A stretch of DNA of 64,000 bases, from positions 13,595 through 77,594 of the forward strand of contig JANNCN010000023.1 in assembly GCA_031386665.1 (NCBI GenBank), in the 5' to 3' direction. This DNA comes from JANYCG01 sp031386665 (lineage in GTDB: Bacteria > Pseudomonadota > Gammaproteobacteria > Burkholderiales > Burkholderiaceae_C). The position numbers were made by a program, and so were the translations under genes. Shown one piece after another: positions 8,626 through 16,211 of this stretch. The number at the start of each line of letters is the position of its first letter. The first letter of the stretch is position 1. The notes under the pieces were generated by a model. The model saw only the letters and a program-made list of their open reading frames with translations, had not been told where the DNA came from and made no database searches.

Positions 8626-9481
8626 CTTTTCTCCTCCACAAACTTGCCAATGTCATGCCGCTCACAATATGCCAAATACCCCACAAACTTGCAAGGGTCA
8701 CCATGCCCAGGTCGCTGTTGAACTGCACTGCAATGATGCCCAGCGCCAAGCCCGCGTTTTGCATGCCGCCTTCAATCATCACCGCGCGGCGGTTGGGTTC
8801 GCTCAAACCCATCGCCAGGCTGGTGACCCAGCCGAAAATCAGCCCGCAGGCGTTGTGCAGCACCACCAATAGCAGCAGAGGCAGCAGCGCCATGTTCAGC
8901 AACTGCCGCTCCTTGATCAGTCCCGCCACAATGAAAACCAGCAGCATGATCAAGGCAAATTTGGCCAGTGGCTTTTGAATTTTGGCGGTCCAGGCGGGCA
9001 AGCGTGTGGCCACCACCAGACCCAAGCTCATGGGCAGCGCCAGCAGCAGCACCAGGCTGAACCAAATGTCAGACGGGTCAATCGCCAGTTCTTTGAGCCA
9101 ACTGGCCGTGTTCGGGTTGTGGGCCACCATCCAGCTGAAGTTGAGTGGCGTGGCAAACAGGGCGATCAGGCTGGCCACCGCCGAAATGCTGACGCTCAAG
9201 GCCGTGTTGCCGCGCCCAAAATGCGTCACCACGTTGCTCAAACTGCCGCCTGGGCATGAGGCCACCAAAATCATGGCAACCTCAATATTGGCGGGCAAAT
9301 CCAGCGCCAGCGTAGCGAGCCAGGTGCCCACAGGCAGCAAAATAAACTGCGGAATCAGCCCGGCCACCACTGCTCTTGGTGTTTTGGCAACGCGGGCAAA
9401 GTCGGCTGGTTTGACCTCTAACCCCATAGCAAAGACCATGGTTGCCAAAACCAGGCTCAAAATCAGTTGTTGGGTGTTCAT
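8597..9481 (-). CDS. Bile acid:sodium symporter family transporter
   Basis: 294 residues from ATG 9479-9481 (MNTQQLILSLVLATMVF); a longer frame to 9514 only adds a hydrophilic stretch. Eight to ten hydrophobic helices span the protein, with the BASS-family features PADFARVAKTPRAVV and SCPGGSLSNVVTHFGRGN, the latter a helix break at the Na/substrate crossover. It overlaps the deacylase start, which suggests uptake of a substrate, or export of a product, of that enzyme. BASS members also carry pantoate and other organic anions, so the substrate is open. Confidence 0.85.
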   Translation of the reverse strand: MNTQQLILSLVLATMVFAMGLEVKPADFARVAKTPRAVVAGLIPQFILLPVGTWLATLALDLPANIEVAMILVASCPGGSLSNVVTHFGRGNTALSVSISAVASLIALFATPLNFSWMVAHNPNTASWLKELAIDPSDIWFSLVLLLALPMSLGLVVATRLPAWTAKIQKPLAKFALIMLLVFIVAGLIKERQLLNMALLPLLLLVVLHNACGLIFGWVTSLAMGLSEPNRRAVMIEGGMQNAGLALGIIAVQFNSDLGMVTLASLWGIWHIVSGMTLASLWRRKDAKQKKFTP

Positions 9482-9520
9482 CTTGCAATCTTCATTTCTT
9501 TGAGGGTAAACCAAGACAAC

Positions 9521-9605
9521 GACCGTAAAATCAAGGGTTTACGCGGTCCAATAAGCCCGTAACCCGGCCTACCCAGGCCGTAAAAAGCCCGTGAATAGAC
9601 CGTAA
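9521..9605. promoter_or_regulatory. Phased direct repeats GNCCGTRA upstream of glyQ
   Basis: Five copies of an octamer: GACCGTAA (9521), GCCCGTAA (9555), GGCCGTAA (9576), GCCCGTGA (9587) and GACCGTAA (9598). The last three are exactly 11 bp apart and the previous step is 21 bp, so they lie on one DNA face. They fill the 153-bp divergent promoter region between the symporter and glyQ. Reads as a binding array for a transcription factor; no regulator can be named. Confidence 0.5.
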
Positions 9606-9634
9606 CCAGCCCTTTAAAAACCATCAAGCAGGCC

Positions 9635-10624
9635 ATGCTGACGTTTCAACAAATCATTCTCAAATTGCAGTCCTACTGGGCCGACCAGGGCTGCGCTCTG
9701 TTGCAACCCTATGACATGGAAGTAGGCGCGGGCACCTCGCACACCGCCACGTTTTTGCGCGCTTTGGGGCCAGAACCCTGGAAGTGCGCCTACGTGCAAC
9801 CCAGCCGCCGTCCCAAGGATGGCCGCTACGGCGATAACCCCAACCGCCTTCAGCATTACTACCAATACCAGGTGGTGCTAAAGCCCGCGCCCAGCAATAT
9901 TTTGGAGCTGTACCTGGGTTCGCTTGAAGCGCTGGGGTTCGATTTGAAAAAAAACGACATTCGCTTTGTCGAAGATGATTGGGAAAACCCGACGCTGGGC
10001 GCCTGGGGATTGGGCTGGGAGGTCTGGTTGAACGGCATGGAAGTCACCCAATTCACCTACTTCCAGCAAGTCGGCGGCATTGACTGCCGCCCCATCACCG
10101 GAGAGATCACCTATGGCCTGGAACGCCTGGCCATGTATTTGCAGAGCGTGGACAACGTTTACAACCTGGTTTGGACCGATGGCGGGCCAGCGCAGGGCCG
10201 CTCCCAAGCAGGCCCAGCCCCCGTGGGGGGCAGCGGGCCACACGCAGTGGGTGAGCGTGGGGGCAAAATTCTCTATGGCGACGTCTACAAGCAAAACGAA
10301 GTTGAGCAATCGACCTACAACTTCGAGCACAGCGATGTGGATTTTCTGTTCACCGCCTTCACCGCGCACGAGAAACAGGCCAAACACCTGATCGAAGCGC
10401 AATTGGCATTGCCCGCGTATGAGCAAGTGCTTAAAGGGGTGCACACATTCAACTTGCTGGACGCTCGTGGAGCCATTAGTGTCACCGAGCGCGCCGCCTA
10501 CATTGGGCGTTTGCGCAACCTCGCACGCACCGTCGCTCAAAGCTATTTTGAAAGCCGTGAACGCCTGGGTTTTCCGCTGGCACCGCGTGAGTGGGTGGCG
10601 CAGATGGTAGAGAAGGCGGCGTGA
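9635..10624 (+). CDS. glyQ: Glycine--tRNA ligase alpha subunit, with an in-frame repeat insertion
   Basis: Catalytic subunit of the alpha2beta2 glycyl-tRNA synthetase. LTFQQIILKLQSYWADQGC, EVGAGTSHTATFLRALGPEPW, YVQPSRRPKDGRYGDNPNRL and GGIDCRPITGEITYGLERLAMY are hallmark segments. It is 329 residues, against about 300 in relatives. The excess is a Gly/Pro-rich stretch, residues 184-210, between WTDG and KILYGDVYKQNEVEQS, which are normally adjacent. The inserted DNA is the hairpin-rich element at 10184-10264. Uniquely here, the beta-subunit gene does not follow directly: a toxin-antitoxin pair lies between. Confidence 0.95.
   Translation: MLTFQQIILKLQSYWADQGCALLQPYDMEVGAGTSHTATFLRALGPEPWKCAYVQPSRRPKDGRYGDNPNRLQHYYQYQVVLKPAPSNILELYLGSLEALGFDLKKNDIRFVEDDWENPTLGAWGLGWEVWLNGMEVTQFTYFQQVGGIDCRPITGEITYGLERLAMYLQSVDNVYNLVWTDGGPAQGRSQAGPAPVGGSGPHAVGERGGKILYGDVYKQNEVEQSTYNFEHSDVDFLFTAFTAHEKQAKHLIEAQLALPAYEQVLKGVHTFNLLDARGAISVTERAAYIGRLRNLARTVAQSYFESRERLGFPLAPREWVAQMVEKAA
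10184..10264 (+). repeat. REP-like palindromic element translated within glyQ
   Basis: An 81-bp, strongly G-rich insert whose length is a multiple of three. It holds two hairpins: GCCCCC/GGGGGC (10217-10231) and CACGC/GCGTG (10241-10259). It resembles the CCCCC...GGGGGCAGC...AGTGAGCG type of small repeat found in Comamonadaceae genomes (memory of the family, not a search). No other copy was seen in this window. Confidence 0.6.
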
Positions 10625-10641
10625 GAGAGTCAATAACTTAA

Positions 10642-10665
10642 AATGTAGATACGTGTATCTACATT
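10642..10665. promoter_or_regulatory. Operator-like palindrome of the glyQ-glyS toxin-antitoxin pair
   Basis: Perfect 11-bp arms AATGTAGATAC (10642-10652) and GTATCTACATT (10655-10665) around GT. It overlaps a -10-like TAAAAT (10639-10644) and abuts the antitoxin Shine-Dalgarno AGGAG (10666-10670). Expected role: autorepression by the antitoxin or its complex. Confidence 0.65.
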
Positions 10666-10676
10666 AGGAGTGAACT

Positions 10677-10931
10677 ATGGAACTGCAAGTTAATCGTTGG
10701 GGCAATAGCTTGGCCGTGCGCTTGCCTGCAGGGCTGGCGCGTGACATTGGAGTGAATGAAGGTTCAAGTCTGTCGCCGCAGGAGTTGGGGCAAAGGCTCT
10801 TGGCATTGCAGGATGTGCATCAGCAAGACGCCCTGTTGACGCGCAAGCAATTGCTAGAGCGCATTCGCGAACTGCACAAACACATGCCAATCACTCAACC
10901 AGTCAGCAAAGACGAGATGAGTCGTTACTGA
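10677..10931 (+). CDS. AbrB/MazE-family antitoxin (VapB-like)
   Basis: 84 residues; the ATG is preceded by TTAGGAG. The N-terminus MELQVNRWGNSLAVRLPAGL is the typical MazE/AbrB swapped-hairpin strand with the WGNSLAVRLP motif, followed by a GVNEGSS turn. The C-terminal half is charged and probably helical, suited to toxin binding. The stop lies 1 nt before the toxin start. It is cotranscribed with the PIN toxin, and it is the first gene after glyQ, with only about 50 bp between, so both a glyQ read-through transcript and its own promoter are possible. Confidence 0.85.
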   Translation: MELQVNRWGNSLAVRLPAGLARDIGVNEGSSLSPQELGQRLLALQDVHQQDALLTRKQLLERIRELHKHMPITQPVSKDEMSRY

Positions 10932-10932
10932 T

Positions 10933-11406
10933 ATGGGTGGCACGCCAGCTCGCTCCCGTCGCGTGTATGTGGATACCAGTGTGTGGGTTGCCGTGTTGAC
11001 GCAAGAGCCGAGCACCGAAACGCTCATGCGTGCGCTTGAAGCGGAGGCGGGCCAGTTACTCACTGCCATCTGGACACGCACTGAGTTGGCCAGTGCTTTG
11101 GGTATCAAGGCCAGGCGCAAGGAGCTCACGCAAGACCGTGTGCGCCAGCTGATTCAGGAATTTGAGTTATGGGTGGCTGGTGGTCTGACTGCTTTGCCGG
11201 TTGATAGCATGGACTTTTTGCTGGCTGCGCGCCTGTGCGAAAACATTGACACCGAGCTGCGCGGCGGTGATGCCTTGCATTTGTCTGTCGCCAAACGCTG
11301 CCGGGCCACACACCTGATGTCTCTGGATAAAGACATGCTGGAAAACGCCAGCAGCCTAGGTATGCAATTGATTGATTACGATGACAACAAAAAACTTACT
11401 CATTGA
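10933..11406 (+). CDS. vapC: PIN-domain ribonuclease toxin (VapC-like)
   Basis: 157 residues. VYVDTSVWVAVL carries the first catalytic Asp (D14), TRTELASAL the conserved Glu, and RGGDALHLSVAKRC with LDKDM the later acidic residues, so the Mg-dependent RNase site looks complete. VapC toxins cut tRNA or rRNA and are held inactive by their antitoxin. The last 26 nt overlap the start of glyS in another frame, so the pair is wedged into the glyQS operon. The presence of an intact toxin implies the antitoxin is functional. Confidence 0.88.
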   Translation: MGGTPARSRRVYVDTSVWVAVLTQEPSTETLMRALEAEAGQLLTAIWTRTELASALGIKARRKELTQDRVRQLIQEFELWVAGGLTALPVDSMDFLLAARLCENIDTELRGGDALHLSVAKRCRATHLMSLDKDMLENASSLGMQLIDYDDNKKLTH

Positions 11407-13579
11407 ACTGTTCGTTGAAGAGCTGCCCCCTAAGGCGCTCAAGAAACTGGGCGAAGCGTTTGCTTCTGCCTTGGCAGATTCGCTTAAGGCCCAAGGGTTG
11501 GCGGCTACTGATGCTGTCGCTACCAATTTTGCGTCGCCGCGTCGTTTGGCGGCGCATGTGACTGATGTGTCGCCTCAAGCTGCCGACAAGCAACTTGTGC
11601 AAAAGGTCATGCCCGTGAGTATCGGATTGGATTTGAATCAACAGCCCTCTGAAGCTTTGGTAAAGCGGTGGGCTACTCTCGGGGCATCACTAACGCCCTT
11701 GCAGCAGCTGGTTTCTGCTGTTCGAGAGACAGCTACCCAGCAAATTCATGATGCGCTCATAGCAAGGCCTGAACAAGTATTACTACGCGCATTGGATGGA
11801 AAAGTTGAGACTCTATTTATTCGAAAAACCGAACGCGGTTCGACGCTAGCCGTTGGCTTGCAAAAGGCAATTGAAGATGCGATTGCCAAGTTGCCGATTC
11901 CTAGAGTCATGAGCTACCAGCTAGAAAGTGGCTGCGAATTGCCCGGCTGGACCAGTGTGAGCTTTGTACGGCCTGCGCATGGGTTGCTGGCCTTGCACGG
12001 GGCAGACGTGGTGCCCGTGCAGGTGCTTGGGTTGACCTCTGGCAACCGCACGCAAGGCCATCGTTTTGAGGCGGCAGTGTCACCGGTTGTGATTGCAGAC
12101 GCCGACAGTTATGCCGCGACTTTGTTGAATGACGGCGCAGTCATCGCCAGTTTTGCAGAGCGCCGCGCAGAAATTGTTCGCCAGTTGGCGGCAGCGGCTA
12201 GCAAAATCGGCGGGGGTGTCAAAGCAATTGACGACGACGCACTGCTGGACGAAGTAACCGCCTTGGTCGAGCGTCCCAATGTTCTGGTGTGCGAGTTTGA
12301 GCGTGAATTTTTGGATGTGCCGCAAGAGTGCCTGATTCTCACCATGAAGGCCAATCAAAAGTATTTCCCGCTGCTGGATTCGGCAGGCAAATTGACGAAC
12401 CAATTTTTGGTGGTCAGCAACATCAGCCCGGCAGACGCCGGTGCAGTGATTCAAGGCAATGAGCGCGTGGTGCGCCCGCGCCTGGCCGATGCGAAATTCT
12501 TCTTTGACCAGGATCGCAAAAAAACCTTGGAATCGCGTGTTGAAGGCTTAGCCAAAGTCGTGTACCACAACAAATTGGGCACGCAAGGCGAACGCATGGC
12601 CCGTGTCTGCGCAATTGCCAAGGCGATTGGCCAGCAATTGGGTGGCGACTGTCTGGCAAAGCAAGCTGAAACAGCAGCGCGATTGGCCAAGACTGATTTG
12701 GTGACCGACATGGTGGGCGAATTCCCCGAATTACAAGGCATCATGGGCGGCTATTACGCAAGGCACGATGGCCTGTCGACTGAGGTTGCACAAGCCATTG
12801 AAGACCATTACAAACCGCGTTTTGCGGGTGACGAGTTGCCGCGCAACCCAGTGGGTGTGGTTGTCGCATTGGCAGACAAATTGGAAACCTTGGTGGGCAT
12901 GTTCGGCATTGGCAACTTGCCCACGGGCGACAAGGACCCGTTCGCCTTACGACGCCATTCGCTGGGCCTGGTTCGCATGTTGATCGAGCGAAATTTAAAC
13001 CTGTCGCTGCCTGACCTCGTGCAACAGGCCAGTACCAGTTTTGGCAGCAAGTTGGCAGACACCGCAACCAGCAACGCGCAACTGCTGCAATTTGTCTACG
13101 AGCGCGTTTCTGGCTATTTGCGGGACTTGAGTTATTCAGCCCAGGAGGTTGATGCAGTGATTGCATTGCGACCCATGTGGGGTGAATTTCCAAAGCGTTT
13201 GGCCGCGGTGCGGGCCTTTGCCGCCCTGCCTGAAGCACCGGCTTTGGCCGCAGCCAACAAGCGGATTGGCAACATCCTGAAAAAGACTGACGCCGTAGAC
13301 GCCCATGTGAGTCCAGTGTTGCTTCAGGAGCCCGCCGAAATTTCGCTTTATGCAGCATTGCAAGAGGTCGGCTCAAAGGCCGATTCCCAGTTTCACGCGG
13401 GCGATTACGCGGCGTCTTTGCAAACGCTGGCAGCCTTGCGAACGCCTGTTGACGCCTTTTTTGATGGCGTCATGGTCAATGCCGAAGCCTTGGATTTGCG
13501 TTTGAATCGCTTGGGTTTGCTCACTTCTTTGCATGCGGCCATGAACCGTGTGGCAGACTTGTCGAAACTCGCAGCCTAA
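11381..13579 (+). CDS. glyS: Glycine--tRNA ligase beta subunit
   Basis: 732 residues from ATG 11381 (MTTKNLLIELFVEELPPKALKKL, the conserved N-terminus); TTG 11372 is a poorer alternative. The HD-like and B5-like regions and the C-terminal anticodon-binding domain (ending with MVNAEALDLRLNRLGLL) are present. GWTSVSFVRPAHGLLALHG and MKANQKYFPLLD are hallmark segments. A stretch at about residues 85-150 (DNA 11632-11840) is longer, AT-richer and less conserved-looking than the rest. Ribosomes finishing the toxin terminate inside this gene, so toxin and GlyS translation may be coupled. Confidence 0.95.
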   Translation: MTTKNLLIELFVEELPPKALKKLGEAFASALADSLKAQGLAATDAVATNFASPRRLAAHVTDVSPQAADKQLVQKVMPVSIGLDLNQQPSEALVKRWATLGASLTPLQQLVSAVRETATQQIHDALIARPEQVLLRALDGKVETLFIRKTERGSTLAVGLQKAIEDAIAKLPIPRVMSYQLESGCELPGWTSVSFVRPAHGLLALHGADVVPVQVLGLTSGNRTQGHRFEAAVSPVVIADADSYAATLLNDGAVIASFAERRAEIVRQLAAAASKIGGGVKAIDDDALLDEVTALVERPNVLVCEFEREFLDVPQECLILTMKANQKYFPLLDSAGKLTNQFLVVSNISPADAGAVIQGNERVVRPRLADAKFFFDQDRKKTLESRVEGLAKVVYHNKLGTQGERMARVCAIAKAIGQQLGGDCLAKQAETAARLAKTDLVTDMVGEFPELQGIMGGYYARHDGLSTEVAQAIEDHYKPRFAGDELPRNPVGVVVALADKLETLVGMFGIGNLPTGDKDPFALRRHSLGLVRMLIERNLNLSLPDLVQQASTSFGSKLADTATSNAQLLQFVYERVSGYLRDLSYSAQEVDAVIALRPMWGEFPKRLAAVRAFAALPEAPALAAANKRIGNILKKTDAVDAHVSPVLLQEPAEISLYAALQEVGSKADSQFHAGDYAASLQTLAALRTPVDAFFDGVMVNAEALDLRLNRLGLLTSLHAAMNRVADLSKLAA

Positions 13580-13646
13580 GAGCAATGCATTTTTTATCCA
13601 ATATTGCCCAACCCTGTCGACACCTCATAGCCCATAGTTCTTCACC

Positions 13647-14222
13647 ATGAAGCTAGTCATTCTTGACCGCGACGGCACCATCAATGCCGACAGCAACGAG
13701 TACATCAAGTCGTTCGACGAATGGATGCCATTGCCGGGTGCGCTTGAGGCCATCGCCCGACTCAACCATGCGGGCTGGCATGTGGTGGTTGCCACCAACC
13801 AGTCTGGGTTGGGGCGGGGTTTGTTCGATGTGGCTTCGCTGAACGCCATGCACACCAAAATGCACAAACTTCTGGCAGCGGTGGGTGGGCGAATTGATGC
13901 TGTTTTTTACTGCCCCCATACACCCGACGACGGCTGCCATTGTCGCAAGCCGGCGCCTGGGCTTTTTGAGCAAATTGGCGAGCGTTATGGCATTGACCTC
14001 AAAGGTGTTCCGGTCGTAGGCGATGCCAACCGCGACATCGTCGCTGGTGCTGTCGCAGGTTGTGAGCCCCATTTGGTGTTGACGGGCAACGCGGGCGTTT
14101 ACCGGGGGCAAGACCTGCCTTCAACCTTCCCGGCGCACACCCGCGTTCATGAAGATTTGGGTGCCTTTGCCGACTGGCTGGTCGCCAAGCATCTGCCAGC
14201 ACCGGCAATGGTTGCGACTTGA
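13647..14222 (+). CDS. gmhB: D-glycero-beta-D-manno-heptose 1,7-bisphosphate 7-phosphatase
   Basis: HAD-type phosphatase of ADP-heptose synthesis for LPS inner core, cytosolic. 191 residues, normal size. LDRDGTIN (6-13) holds the nucleophile and general-acid aspartates, ATNQSG is motif II, CPHTPDDGCHCRKP is the Zn-binding loop diagnostic of GmhB, and VVGDANRDI motif IV, with N in place of the more usual S near the end. It follows glyS by 67 bp and precedes plsC on the same strand, the usual betaproteobacterial order. Confidence 0.92.
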   Translation: MKLVILDRDGTINADSNEYIKSFDEWMPLPGALEAIARLNHAGWHVVVATNQSGLGRGLFDVASLNAMHTKMHKLLAAVGGRIDAVFYCPHTPDDGCHCRKPAPGLFEQIGERYGIDLKGVPVVGDANRDIVAGAVAGCEPHLVLTGNAGVYRGQDLPSTFPAHTRVHEDLGAFADWLVAKHLPAPAMVAT

Positions 14223-14280
14223 CCGATGTAGCACGCCGCCTCGCAGAATCCACCTAGAAATTAGAATTGTTTTAAGCACC

Positions 14281-15027
14281 ATGGCCGCCATCAGATCGTT
14301 CATTCATATGCTCTGGATGCTGATCACAGTGATCCCGGTTGCCTTCTGGATGGTGGCCGCCGCACCATTTGCCAGCCCTAAACACTTGCTGGCTTCTGCA
14401 AACGGTTTTCTGGCCTGTGCCATGTATGGCTTGCGTGCTATTTGTGGGGTGAACTGGAAGGTGATGGGTCTTGAAAACCTGCCAGGGCTTGACGCCAATG
14501 GCAAGGTGTTGCCGGCCATTTTGTTGGTCAAGCACCAGTCCACGCTCGAGACTTTTTTGATGCCCTTGATCATGCCAAGACCCTTGGCCTACGTGTTCAA
14601 AAAAGAGATTCTGTACATTCCCTTTTTTGGCTGGGGCATTGGCCGTTTGGAAATGGTGCACATCGACCGCAAGCTGGGCAAGCAGGCGTTTCAAAAGGTG
14701 GCCGAGCAAGGTCGCGAGTTATTGGACAAGGGCACCTGGGTCATCATGTTTCCTGAGGGCACCCGCATCCCACGTGGCAAGGTCGGGCAGTACAAGTCGG
14801 GCGGCACCCGCTTGGCAGTGGAAACCGGCGCGCCGGTTGTTCCAATTGCGGTAACGTCTGCCAAGTGCTGGCCGCGCAAGGCTTTTATCAAGACGCCGGG
14901 CACGATAGAGGTGTCCATCGGCAAACCCATTCCCAGCCAGGGCAGAAAGCCCGATGAGTTGATGGTCGAGGTGCAAACCTGGATTGAAGCTGAAATGCGT
15001 CGACTTGACCCACAGGCCTATCGATGA
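14281..15027 (+). CDS. plsC: 1-acyl-sn-glycerol-3-phosphate acyltransferase
   Basis: Membrane-bound enzyme making phosphatidic acid from lysophosphatidic acid. 248 residues from ATG 14281; the frame extends upstream into gmhB but that part is not plausible. The N-terminal helix MLWMLITVIPVAFWMVAAAPF anchors it. Motif I is KHQSTLETF, that is HX4E rather than the textbook HX4D, a substitution common in this branch. Motif III is FPEGTRIPRG, and GAPVVPIAV is motif IV. It probably acts in envelope lipid synthesis alongside gmhB. Confidence 0.9.
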   Translation: MAAIRSFIHMLWMLITVIPVAFWMVAAAPFASPKHLLASANGFLACAMYGLRAICGVNWKVMGLENLPGLDANGKVLPAILLVKHQSTLETFLMPLIMPRPLAYVFKKEILYIPFFGWGIGRLEMVHIDRKLGKQAFQKVAEQGRELLDKGTWVIMFPEGTRIPRGKVGQYKSGGTRLAVETGAPVVPIAVTSAKCWPRKAFIKTPGTIEVSIGKPIPSQGRKPDELMVEVQTWIEAEMRRLDPQAYR

Positions 15028-15094
15028 TGACTTTCAAGGTCGATTATCTTCAAATCATTTGGGTCGCGCGCTAAATTCATTGGTTCAACCCTGC

Positions 15095-16204
15095 ATGTTT
15101 CGCCTGCTGCAATTCACGCTCGACTTGTTTGACTCAAGCGCTTCTGCTGTGCCCAAGCAGACAGTGAAACGGACGCGAGCAAGGCGAGCGCCCAAGTCGA
15201 AGACGCCTCCCGACGCGGCGCTGTTTGATTTTGCTGTTCCAATTGTTCCAATTGATTCAATGGAACCAGTTGGCGCATTTGGCCCAGTCGACATGCCGGT
15301 CCCAGCGGTCAACGTTCAAAACCTCACGGCAAGTTCAATCCAAGCGGTGACCGAGACATCTGCTCAACAGCTCGCTGATGTGGTTTTGCCAGCCAATTTT
15401 CGGCACCCCAAAGCCAACCGCGAATCCCGCCTAGGCAGCGCTCAGGTGGCCTACCATTTCAGGCGCGCCAAGCGCCGGACTATTGGATTTTCTGTTGGCC
15501 CTGACGGCTTGGTCGTGAGCGCTCCCAATTGGGTGCCTTTGTACGAGGTTGAGGCTGCACTCAAAGAAAGGGCCCAGTGGATCCTGAAAAAACTGGGCGA
15601 AACGCGCGAACGGCGTGACCGGCTGGAATCTGCGCGAATTGAATGGCGTGATGGAACCCAGATTCCCTTTTTGGGTGAGCAAGTGAGGGTTGTTTTGGAT
15701 CCTGAGCACTCGTTCAAAGCCAGTGGCGCCGAGCTGACTTTGGACGCCCCTCTGGGTGGCGCTGCAATTGCTGCGGGGAATGATGTCGGCAGGGACATCG
15801 TTGTAGCGGCACAAAAAACTTTGCGGGTAGCGCTGCCACACAACGCTGCGCCAGAGCAAGTGCGGGACGCCGTGCAGGCGTGGCTGATGCGACAAGCCAA
15901 GGCTATTTTCATCCAGCGGCTAGAGCATTTTGCGCCGCAACTCAAAGTGCATTGGACTAAGCTTTCACTAAGCAGCGCGGGCACCCGGTGGGGCAGTGCC
16001 AGTTCCAACGGCTCAATTCGATTGAATTGGCGGCTGATTCATTTCAAACAATCGGTGATCGACTACGTGGTGGCCCATGAATTGAGCCATTTGCAAGTCA
16101 TGGACCATAGCCCCCGGTTTTGGGACACAGTTCGCACGGTGATGCCCGACTACGCAATTTTGCGCGCCCAACTGAAAGACGACAGCTTGCCGCGTTGGAC
16201 GTGA
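15095..16204 (+). CDS. YgjP-like M48-type metal-dependent hydrolase
   Basis: 369 residues from ATG 15095 (MFRLLQFTLDLF); upstream in-frame codons run into plsC. The first ~130 residues are basic and Ala/Pro-rich with no domain. The YgjP/DUF45 domain starts near AYHFRRAKRRTIGFSVGPDGL and has the zinc site VVAHELSHLQVMDHSPRFW (HExxH plus a downstream His). SSAGTRWGSASSNGSIRLNWRL is the conserved strand before it. Relatives often end lipid or LPS gene clusters, as here after plsC. The substrate is unknown. Confidence 0.88.
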   Translation: MFRLLQFTLDLFDSSASAVPKQTVKRTRARRAPKSKTPPDAALFDFAVPIVPIDSMEPVGAFGPVDMPVPAVNVQNLTASSIQAVTETSAQQLADVVLPANFRHPKANRESRLGSAQVAYHFRRAKRRTIGFSVGPDGLVVSAPNWVPLYEVEAALKERAQWILKKLGETRERRDRLESARIEWRDGTQIPFLGEQVRVVLDPEHSFKASGAELTLDAPLGGAAIAAGNDVGRDIVVAAQKTLRVALPHNAAPEQVRDAVQAWLMRQAKAIFIQRLEHFAPQLKVHWTKLSLSSAGTRWGSASSNGSIRLNWRLIHFKQSVIDYVVAHELSHLQVMDHSPRFWDTVRTVMPDYAILRAQLKDDSLPRWT

Positions 16205-16211
16205 ATTCATT

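Noticed and set aside
9482..9634. T-box riboswitch before glyQ
   Set aside because: No specifier loop or T-box sequence, and the class is not expected in betaproteobacteria.
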